This document shows positions 1 to 4,371 of a stretch of 8,467 nucleotides of DNA, one piece after another (within the stretch, counting starts at the first letter, position 1; each line of letters begins with the position of its first letter). A model generated the notes under the pieces. The model made no database searches and had not been told where the DNA came from. It saw nothing but the letters and a program-made list of their open reading frames with translations. The translations under genes and the position numbers were made by a program. The stretch is from Gallionella sp. (GTDB lineage Bacteria; Pseudomonadota; Gammaproteobacteria; Burkholderiales; Gallionellaceae): contig SCPW01000017.1 of the NCBI GenBank assembly GCA_004298605.1, forward strand, positions 1 through 8,467, written 5' to 3'.

Positions 1-250
1 TAATGATGTGCTCCGCCGGCGTCAGATCTTTGGTTAATAGCACGTCGATTTGTTGCGACGTCAGTGCGTTTCGGTATTTGACGGCTGTCCCGTTGAGGAT
101 GATTTTGCCGGATGACAGCTCCGATTTGCTCAGTAAGTGGCCGACACCGATGGTCGGCAGACCCGCAACATCGTTGTAAACGGTCGGGATGCTGCCTTCC
201 CAGGCGGTGATCAGGCCGCGGGCGTTGGGGCTGGTTTTTTTGAAGTTCAT
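1..250 (-). CDS. Phage endolysin, GH24 (T4-type) lysozyme, N-terminal part
   Basis: The first 83 residues of a phage lysozyme that would cleave the glycan strands of peptidoglycan at host lysis; the gene continues off the left edge. The T4-lysozyme catalytic triad is visible with the right spacing: Glu18 (AWEG), Asp27 (YNDVAG) and Thr33 (LPTIGVGH) lie 9 and 6 residues apart, as do Glu11, Asp20 and Thr26 in T4 lysozyme. The start is the ATG at 250, with AGGAAA about 8 bases upstream. No signal peptide or N-terminal membrane anchor is seen, so export would need a holin or similar, which is not visible here. It is the sixth gene of the leftward operon, an odd place for a late lysis function, and it follows a 31-bp repeat that also lies upstream of the tRNA near the right end. 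Confidence 0.85.
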   Translation of the reverse strand, partial: MNFKKTSPNARGLITAWEGSIPTVYNDVAGLPTIGVGHLLSKSELSSGKIILNGTAVKYRNALTSQQIDVLLTKDLTPAEHII

Positions 251-277
251 GCGTTTGTTTCCTATGGGGTGGATTTA

Positions 278-308
278 ATGGGTGCCGGTCTCTCCCGGCT
301 GTCACGCC
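278..308 (-). repeat. 31-bp repeat, left copy, with boxB-like hairpin
   Basis: Perfect 31-bp inverted copy of 7709-7739. Read in the direction of the leftward operon it contains GCCGG-GAGAGA-CCGGC, a 5-bp stem with a six-base purine loop. It lies about 30 bases upstream of the endolysin start. A shortened copy is at 396-415. The function is unknown; its sense orientation in both divergent operons suggests an RNA element. Confidence 0.85.
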
Positions 309-329
309 CACGTTATTACCGGCATTTCT

Positions 330-342
330 CTGCGTTACGCAG
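330..342 (-). other. Small stem-loop in the gap before the endolysin gene
   Basis: CTGCG-TTA-CGCAG, a 5-bp stem with a three-base loop, in the 174-base gap between the DUF2303 and endolysin genes. No T-run follows, so it is not a typical terminator. Together with the two repeat copies it suggests a structured RNA leader. Confidence 0.35.
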
Positions 343-395
343 GTTCCCTGACTACCAGGCCAGCCGTTAAGGGAGGGCGTTCCACCCGTCAGTTC

Positions 396-415
396 GGTGC
401 CGGTGCTGTCACGCC
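396..415 (-). repeat. Shortened copy of the 31-bp repeat
   Basis: On the plus strand this is GGTGCCGGT joined to GCTGTCACGCC, the two arms of the repeat at 281-308 with the middle 8 bases (290-297) absent. It has the same orientation as the left copy and lies just after the DUF2303 stop codon. The loss removes part of the hairpin. Confidence 0.6.
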
Positions 416-424
416 AGAGCCGTT

Positions 425-1249
425 TTAAGTGCGCGTTTGTGCCGTGCCGATAAAAATGCGCTTTGACGTCAGCTTGTCTTTCAACCGCGCTTCCATTTCG
501 GTCGCTACCGCTTCAAGATTTTTATCCAGCCGTTGTATCCGCAGGCGAAACGTCGGTTTGTCGCCGAAGGAGCCTCTGACGATTTTTACGTGCAACGACT
601 GTTCTGTCGTTCCGATGTAAATAGCCGAGGTGAGGACTAGCGTGTCGGGCATCATGTCTTCCGCGCCGCGAATTTCGACTTCTTCCAGCCGAGTTCGCTT
701 AGCGCTGAAGTCCCCCTCTTCGTGCATGGATTTTGCGCCTGCGTTGATTTCGACTTTGCGAATGCCGGTAATGGCTTTTGCCGTGGTCATGGGCGACCCC
801 TCTTTGGAGGCCGTGACACAATCCGCCCAGTCTTCCAGGTATTCGATCAGGTCACGCTGATTCAGGTCGCCCTTCTCAACCAGCTCAGTCAGTGCCTGAT
901 AGGCCGGGGCGTCTTCCAGCGTAAGAATGGCGCGGTGATCGCCCCACAAAGGATCGGTGCCGCTGCCGGCATCGATAATTGCCATCGCCGTTTTCCCGGT
1001 TGTGCTGATAAATACCGCGCTTTCAGTGTCACGAAATTCCTGATTGACGTATTCCAAAAAGTCCGGGATACGGCGCGTGGAAAAGTCCCGACGTAAGCGG
1101 CTCGGCGCCGACAGCAGGTGTTCCAGGGGATGGATTTTTGATCCTTCGGGCAGCACTGCAAACGGAATGTTTGTTGCCGGTAATCGATCGGCGGCAGCGG
1201 CCACCAGTTGCTCAATGCGTTGTATATCTGATTGGATTGGATGGTTCAT
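425..1249 (-). CDS. DUF2303 family phage protein (YfdQ-like)
   Basis: A 274-residue protein that I recognise as DUF2303, the family of E. coli prophage CPS-53 YfdQ, which is of similar length. Family-like parts include the region around residues 53-72 (RDFSTRRIPDFLEYVNQ), the WGDHRAILTLED segment around 102-113, and a long helical C-terminal half. The family is common in early, non-structural regions of proteobacterial phages, and its biochemical role is unknown. No signal peptide, membrane segment or catalytic motif is seen. The ATG at 1249 lies 3 bases after the stop of the upstream 118-aa gene and has only a weak ribosome site, which fits translational coupling. Cargo or early replication/recombination support are possible roles, but the sequence does not decide. 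Confidence 0.8.
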   Translation of the reverse strand: MNHPIQSDIQRIEQLVAAAADRLPATNIPFAVLPEGSKIHPLEHLLSAPSRLRRDFSTRRIPDFLEYVNQEFRDTESAVFISTTGKTAMAIIDAGSGTDPLWGDHRAILTLEDAPAYQALTELVEKGDLNQRDLIEYLEDWADCVTASKEGSPMTTAKAITGIRKVEINAGAKSMHEEGDFSAKRTRLEEVEIRGAEDMMPDTLVLTSAIYIGTTEQSLHVKIVRGSFGDKPTFRLRIQRLDKNLEAVATEMEARLKDKLTSKRIFIGTAQTRT

Positions 1250-1252
1250 GAT

Positions 1253-1609
1253 TTAGGCTTTCTCGGCAGGTTGTTGGTAGGAAAAAATGTCTGCGGTTTG
1301 CGGCATGATGTCGATATGTCCGCTGCCATTGACGTAAAACGGCGTTTCGGTGGTGTCGTTTTCAACGGCGTCGCCGCGCGCCGTTAATTTTTTGTAGCTG
1401 ATTTTGTGCTTGACCAGCACTTGCCGGCTGTCGCCGATACGCTCCAGCGTCAGCTTGAGCGTGACTTCGCCGGTTTTGCCTTTGTTGCCGTGGTTGACAA
1501 CGCTTAATGCGGTATCCGTCATTGTGGCTGCGAGTTTTTCCATCAGGACGCCGCCGTCCATGTCATTGAGGGCGGCGTGGATATCAAATGGCCTGTTGTT
1601 GAGTGGCAT
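1253..1609 (-). CDS. Hypothetical phage protein (118 aa) upstream of DUF2303
   Basis: Not recognised as a named family. It is a 118-residue, probably soluble protein. The N-terminal third looks helical (FDIHAALNDMDGGVLMEKLAA), followed by alternating beta-like segments (GEVTLKLTLERIG, RQVLVKHKISYKKL) and a C-terminal stretch ending DIMPQTADIFSYQQ. No cysteine or membrane segment is present. The start at 1609 has GGAG seven bases upstream. The gene overlaps the upstream small gene by 26 bases and ends 3 bases before the DUF2303 start, so the two are probably co-translated. Small proteins of this size occur next to DUF2303 genes in other prophages, which suggests but does not prove a shared role. 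Confidence 0.75.
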   Translation of the reverse strand: MPLNNRPFDIHAALNDMDGGVLMEKLAATMTDTALSVVNHGNKGKTGEVTLKLTLERIGDSRQVLVKHKISYKKLTARGDAVENDTTETPFYVNGSGHIDIMPQTADIFSYQQPAEKA

Positions 1610-1778
1610 GGAGGTGCTCCGTGGTTGTGGTCAGCAGAAATGCCGGAACTATTCCGGCGGGTAACGGCGGCGGCTCTTCTGCCTGACGCCGAAATTTTTT
1701 GCCGTGCAGCCGGCAGTGCTGGCGGATGATCTCCAGCTCGCCGGCACGGGCGGTGCTTGGGACGTCAAATGTTTCCAT
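1584..1778 (-). CDS. Small hypothetical protein (64 aa) in the leftward operon
   Basis: No family recognised. The likely start is the ATG at 1778 (METFDV), giving 64 residues. An earlier in-frame ATG at 1790 would add four residues but sits directly against the AGAGG ribosome site; from 1778 that site is 12 bases away, so neither choice is ideal. The protein has a basic, helix-prone middle (GELEIIRQHCRLHGKKFRRQAEE), then a proline-rich stretch (PPPLPAGIVP). The gene overlaps the zinc-ribbon gene upstream by 14 bases and the 118-aa gene downstream by 26 bases. This packed arrangement is the main support for its being real. Confidence 0.55.
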   Translation of the reverse strand: METFDVPSTARAGELEIIRQHCRLHGKKFRRQAEEPPPLPAGIVPAFLLTTTTEHLHATQQQAI

Positions 1779-2166
1779 GATGGATGGCATCCTCTTTGAG
1801 TTCGCAGAGTTGATCCAGCAGGCGGTCGTTTTGAGTCTTGGCCGCGCCGACTTGGAGTAGCGTGATAACGTCGATCACGCTGGCGCCCTCGTCCTGGGCG
1901 AGTTTTTCAACGTGTCGCGCCAGATCGTTGATGTGCTCAGGTATCGTGGTTGCAGCATTGTCATCTGCTGCATCGCAAGACGGGCATTTCCATGCCGTCA
2001 GGTATCCGCACTCGTCGCACACCAGCCTGTTGTATTCGCCATGATCCACTTCCACCAAGCCGTGGTCGGACGGGAGTCCTTTGCCGCAGTACGGGCAGCT
2101 ATACCCCGTGAGGTAGCCGCATTCGACACAGGCCAGGCGGCCTGGATGGGTGGTTTTTCGCGTCAT
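1765..2166 (-). CDS. Tandem zinc-ribbon protein (133 aa)
   Basis: The N-terminal half carries two copies of the same four-cysteine unit: C-x2-C-GYLT-x3-CPYC (Cys 13, 16, 24, 27) and C-x2-C-GYLT-x3-CPSC (Cys 50, 53, 61, 64). Each should bind one zinc ion, giving a pair of rubredoxin-like ribbons about 37 residues apart. The C-terminal half (about 76-128) looks like two helices with no membrane character. The role is unknown; zinc ribbons in small phage proteins often contact nucleic acid or another protein. AGGAG lies six bases before the ATG at 2166. The gene begins the tightly packed part of the leftward operon and overlaps the next gene. The near-identity of the two units suggests internal duplication. 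Confidence 0.75.
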   Translation of the reverse strand: MTRKTTHPGRLACVECGYLTGYSCPYCGKGLPSDHGLVEVDHGEYNRLVCDECGYLTAWKCPSCDAADDNAATTIPEHINDLARHVEKLAQDEGASVIDVITLLQVGAAKTQNDRLLDQLCELKEDAIHHGNI

Positions 2167-2372
2167 GGACGTCTCCTGAAAATGGGGCCAGTCCCTGGCG
2201 TTGTTTCCTTTGGCTTCCCGCTACGGTTGCAGCGGGCGCTTGACTTCGGCTGTTCACAGCTTTGTGGCTTCGGTGCGGGACTCAACCGCGCGGCCACTGG
2301 TCCCGTTCTGTCGCCACGGTTGACCTTTTCGCGCCGCCGGGAGATGGTGCCGGCGGGTCGGGCGGCTGAGGG
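2167..2372 (-). other. Gap between first and second leftward genes
   Basis: No supported gene in these 206 bases; minus-strand frames give only very short peptides. One 6-bp hairpin (CCCGCT/AGCGGG, 2217-2222 with 2231-2236, eight-base loop) lies here without a T-run. The segment ends with the ribosome site of the zinc-ribbon gene. Confidence 0.4.
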
Positions 2373-2711
2373 TTATTCGCGCGACAGCTTTTTCTCCAAC
2401 ACACTCAATTCGGTTCCGTCGATGAATCGGGCGGCGATGGCCGTGAACGCTTCCCAGTTTTCTTCGAGGAAATAGAGCACGGCCAGTCTTTCTGGCTGGG
2501 TCAGTGTTATTTGTGGTTGCTCAGCGGCTTTGTGGGTCGCTGGGGCGGGTTCGGCATTGGGATCGGCCCGTTCGAGGAGGACGATTTCGGTATGGAACCC
2601 GACCGTTGTCGTTTGGCCGGGCTTTAGCAATAGGGTTTCGGCAAATTGGTACACGGCCAAGGTTTTGCCGCCCTCGGGTTCTTTATTGGTGATCTCTGCC
2701 AATACGGTCAT
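2373..2711 (-). CDS. Hypothetical protein (112 aa), first gene of the leftward operon
   Basis: Not recognised. The start at 2711 (MTVLAEI) is chosen because GAGG lies about 8 bases upstream; an in-frame ATG at 2765 would add 18 residues without a good ribosome site. Residues 1-50 look beta-rich (TLAVYQFAETLLLKPGQTTT), then a short acidic, alanine/proline linker, then two helices (LAVLYFLEENWEAFTAIAARF). No membrane span or cysteine is present. It is the first gene after the PL-like promoter, preceded by a leader of about 180 bases. In lambda this position holds the antiterminator N, but this protein lacks the arginine-rich motif expected of N, so that role is not supported. Confidence 0.65.
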   Translation of the reverse strand: MTVLAEITNKEPEGGKTLAVYQFAETLLLKPGQTTTVGFHTEIVLLERADPNAEPAPATHKAAEQPQITLTQPERLAVLYFLEENWEAFTAIAARFIDGTELSVLEKKLSRE

Positions 2712-2859
2712 CGTGGTGTCCTCTATGGGGTTCGGTTGAATTAAACGGTTGTGGGTTGGCGCCACCCGCCCGCCGGTCCTCCGCGAAACTGTCCGCCTCT
2801 GCGTCTGCTCTGGCAGGGCTCTGTCGTCCCTTCTCGGCAGCGCCAGGGGATCACGACGC

Positions 2860-2895
2860 GGGTGGGTGTGTGGGTGGTGGTGAGGGCGGCGCGGG
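2860..2895. other. G-rich / C-rich tract in the leftward leader
   Basis: The plus strand carries GGG runs at 2860-2862, 2864-2866, 2872-2874, 2884-2886 and 2893-2895 with short G/T-rich spacers, a possible G-quadruplex. The complementary leftward RNA is C-rich and almost free of G between about 2886 and 2863, the composition of a Rho-utilisation site. It lies at the 5' end of the transcript predicted from PL. Confidence 0.45.
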
Positions 2896-2899
2896 AGAA

Positions 2900-2927
2900 A
2901 TATTACTACTAGGTAAAATTATGTCAA
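2900..2927 (-). promoter_or_regulatory. Putative leftward early promoter (PL-like)
   Basis: On the minus strand TTGACA (2927-2922) is followed after 16 bases by TAATAT (2905-2900), placing the transcript start near 2893. The -35 sits inside a 14-bp block (2922-2935) that recurs in opposite orientation at the right-hand promoter (7180-7193). Operator-like sites overlap both the -35 and the -10. It would drive the leftward operon. Confidence 0.7.
2902..2917. promoter_or_regulatory. Putative left operator 1
   Basis: ATTACT-ACTA-GGTAAA, matching the half-sites ATTACT / AGTAAT of the strong right operator at 7199-7214 in 10 of 12 positions. It covers the -10 of the leftward promoter. Confidence 0.6.
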
Positions 2928-2941
2928 TACTGTTTGGTAAT
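2926..2941. promoter_or_regulatory. Putative left operator 2
   Basis: AATACT-GTTT-GGTAAT, 10 of 12 half-site matches. It overlaps the outer end of the leftward -35 by two bases, exactly as the middle right operator overlaps the rightward -35. Confidence 0.55.
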
Positions 2942-2979
2942 TTTTTTCATGTGACTTGTCAGCGCTGGAAGTTGGGCAC

Positions 2980-3002
2980 AAAAAAGCCCGCGCGGGGCGG
3001 GC
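2980..3002 (-). terminator. Rho-independent terminator, leftward, before PL
   Basis: Read leftward: GCCCGC (3002-2997), a five-base loop, GCGGGC (2991-2986), then six T (2985-2980). It would stop minus-strand transcription arriving from the CI/DUF4041/HicB side before it enters the leftward operon, the job of the lambda immunity terminator. Confidence 0.75.
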
Positions 3003-3086
3003 GTTGGGGCTTGTGGCGTGTTAGCGGTTTCGTTACCCTTCGCAAGGACTTTACCGGTCCCCAAGGCTGATGCATGATGAGGCGCT

Positions 3087-3380
3087 ATGACGGCGACGCT
3101 GGTTTTTACTGAAAAAAGACCTTTTGGGCGCGGGCGCGTGGAAATCGTCATTTGGCGGGTTCCGCAACCTGTTCCGCCCTCGGCGCATCGTTTTAAATAC
3201 CGGATGGTCTATGTAGTGGCAGGACGTCGCGTGATCGGGTTTGACAACGAGCGCGGGAAGGGGGATCACCAGCACTGGCGCGGCGTGGAAACACCGTATC
3301 GTTTTACAACGATCCCGGCGCTACTCGCAGATTTTTGGACAGCGGTAAAAGAGGCTGCAAATGGCGACATTGACGATTAA
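3087..3380 (+). CDS. tumE: TumE-family toxin (DUF6516) of a type II toxin-antitoxin pair
   Basis: A 97-residue protein with the layout I recall for TumE/DUF6516 toxins: an N-terminal strand region ending in VEIVIWRVPQPVPPSAH, the HRFKYRMVYV segment (34-43), the signature GFDNERGKGDHQH (51-63), then PYRF (70-73) and a C-terminal helix. The Asp, Glu, Lys and His residues of the signature are intact, so it looks functional. The family is described as the toxin half of a toxin-antitoxin module; its molecular target is not visible from sequence. ATG 3087 has GAGG five bases upstream. The toxin comes first and overlaps its partner by 20 bases. The pair lies between the two early promoters of the phage, opposite in direction to the repressor. 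Confidence 0.75.
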   Translation: MTATLVFTEKRPFGRGRVEIVIWRVPQPVPPSAHRFKYRMVYVVAGRRVIGFDNERGKGDHQHWRGVETPYRFTTIPALLADFWTAVKEAANGDIDD

Positions 3381-3726
3381 GGTGGGCGAACCCATGGACG
3401 CCACGCTGGCGCGCGCGGCGGAAACGATGGCCGCCCTTGATGCAGGGCGTGAAGTGGATCCCTATTTTGGCATCAGCTTCGATACCATGGCGCAATTCGG
3501 TGCGGTATTTACGCCCAAGCGCTGGGAGTTGGTGGAGGCCGTGCGGGCTTCCAGTCCGCTGACCCTTGATGCGCTCGCCCAGCGCCTGGGGCGGCACCGC
3601 AATGTGCGTAAAGACGTGGAGGTTATGATGGAGTGGATGGTGATCGAAAAGGATGAAGCCGGGCGTTTTTTCGTCCCTTGGGACGAAATTGATGTGCGTT
3701 GGCCGTTGATGAAGCGGGCGGCTTAG
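3361..3726 (+). CDS. tumA: TumA-family antitoxin, winged-helix DNA-binding protein
   Basis: A 121-residue partner of the upstream TumE-like toxin. The C-terminal two thirds (51-107) fit a MarR-like winged helix: TPKRWELVEAVR, the recognition-helix region LTLDALAQRLGRHRNVRKDVEVM, then the wing IEKDEAGRFFVPW. This is the pattern of the HVO_A0114/TumA group of putative DNA-binding antitoxins. The N-terminal part (1-45) probably contacts the toxin. AGAGG lies seven bases before ATG 3361, inside the toxin gene, so the two are co-translated. It probably represses its own operon. It is complete and has no frame damage, so the module may be active and could help hold the prophage in the host. Confidence 0.7.
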   Translation: MATLTIKVGEPMDATLARAAETMAALDAGREVDPYFGISFDTMAQFGAVFTPKRWELVEAVRASSPLTLDALAQRLGRHRNVRKDVEVMMEWMVIEKDEAGRFFVPWDEIDVRWPLMKRAA

Positions 3727-3786
3727 ATTTACCGCCTACCGCCGCGCGGCGCTGAGGAGATGGGGCTGAATGGCGCACAGGCGCTA

Positions 3787-3801
3787 ATACTGGGTCAGTA
3801 T
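3787..3801. promoter_or_regulatory. Inverted repeat upstream of the antitoxin-like gene
   Basis: ATACTG-GGT-CAGTAT, a perfect 6-bp inverted repeat with a three-base spacer, about 20 bases before the start codon at 3823. The position fits an autoregulatory operator of an antitoxin. Confidence 0.4.
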
Positions 3802-3822
3802 CTATTGTCGAAGGAGGTTCCT

Positions 3823-4032
3823 ATGTCGAAAGAAGCCGCTCATCGGTCGAGGCCGCAGGTGGTTCGCGAGGTGATGGACGAGTTCGTCCAAGCTCAACGC
3901 GCAGCGCGGGAGTATGACGATTTTCTGCACGGCAAGGTGCGTGCTGCCCAATCCTCAATGCAAGCCGGTCGAGGCAGTTCCCATGAAGTCGTTGAGGCCG
4001 AATTTGCCGCCAGGTACGTATCCAGTCCTTGA
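3823..4032 (+). CDS. Orphan antitoxin-like protein (69 aa), toxin missing
   Basis: The ATG at 3823 is chosen for its strong AAGGAGG site six bases upstream, giving 69 residues. The sequence resembles the small antitoxins that pair with RelE/ParE-type toxins: an N-terminal basic segment, a long helix (PQVVREVMDEFVQAQRAARE), the YDDFLHGKVRAA segment and a tail QAGRGSSHEVVEAEFAAR typical of that group. In intact modules the toxin gene follows or overlaps at once. Here the frame ends YVSSP and the opposite strand is already the 3' part of a HicB-like gene, so the toxin is absent and the last few residues probably come from foreign sequence. It could still act as a free antitoxin against a related toxin. 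Confidence 0.6.
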   Translation: MSKEAAHRSRPQVVREVMDEFVQAQRAAREYDDFLHGKVRAAQSSMQAGRGSSHEVVEAEFAARYVSSP

Positions 4033-4214
4033 CTATTTCTAATCAAAATCCAACCTTCCAGGGTTTCCTCAAGCTGTTGTCGGCATTCTTCCAATGTGCG
4101 TCCGGTTGCCCATACGCCTTGTAATTCCGGGATTTCGCCATAATATGGCTCTTCATCTTCGATGATTTCGTAATGCGCTTTTGCCAAGGCGGCTTTGATA
4201 TAGTCTTGAATCAT
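3894..4214 (-). CDS. HicB-like orphan antitoxin with a rewritten C-terminus
   Basis: The first 70 residues match the HicB fold: MIQDYIKAALAKAHYEIIEDEEPYYGEIPELQGVWA in pieces, followed by the hallmark TGRTLEECRQQLEETLEGW. HicB proteins neutralise the HicA mRNA-cleaving toxin, which is normally encoded just upstream; no hicA is present in the 157 bases upstream or elsewhere here. AGGG lies seven bases before ATG 4214. From about residue 68 (after GLDTYL) the frame runs through the antisense of the antitoxin-like gene at 3823-4032, giving a low-complexity tail (SASTTSWELPRP...) unlike a normal HicB end. It looks like a truncated gene that uses the next chance stop. It may be inactive or a solitary antitoxin-like regulator. 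Confidence 0.6.
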   Translation of the reverse strand: MIQDYIKAALAKAHYEIIEDEEPYYGEIPELQGVWATGRTLEECRQQLEETLEGWILIRNSQGLDTYLAANSASTTSWELPRPACIEDWAARTLPCRKSSYSRAAR

Positions 4215-4270
4215 GCGGGTACCCTGTTTCGCAGTGGATCAATGGCCGCGCTGACGGCGGAAATGGCTAA

Positions 4271-4301
4271 AGGATGCGCTGCCCAGCGTTCAGCGCATCC
4301 T
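4271..4301. terminator. Strong hairpin between DUF4041 and HicB-like genes
   Basis: An 11-bp perfect stem, AGGATGCGCTG (4271-4281) with CAGCGCATCCT (4291-4301), and a nine-base loop. Read leftward it is followed by only a weak T-rich stretch (TTTAGCCATTT), so it may be a leaky terminator or 3'-end stabiliser for the DUF4041 mRNA. Confidence 0.45.
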
Positions 4302-4371
4302 GCGGGCTGAGGGGTTGTGATATGGAGTTGCGGCGCCAAGATGGGCGGCAGGCGCCACCCCATGCAGGTAG

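Noticed and set aside
137..370. Plus-strand frame of 77 codons at the left end
   Set aside because: Covers the antisense of the endolysin, whose catalytic triad is clear on the minus strand.
1912..2475. Plus-strand frame of 187 codons
   Set aside because: Antisense to the zinc-ribbon and first leftward genes, which have good ribosome sites and coherent motifs; its peptide is cysteine/arginine-rich and shadow-like.
2924..3151. Minus-strand frame of 75 codons overlapping the leftward terminator and the start of the toxin gene
   Set aside because: It is antisense to the toxin 5' end, contains the terminator hairpin, has no ribosome site and ends in the PL -35. Better explained by regulatory DNA.
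3740..3751. Perfect 12-bp G/C palindrome after the TumA-like gene
   Set aside because: It has no loop or T-run, so it is neither a terminator nor clearly an operator; could be chance in G+C-rich DNA.
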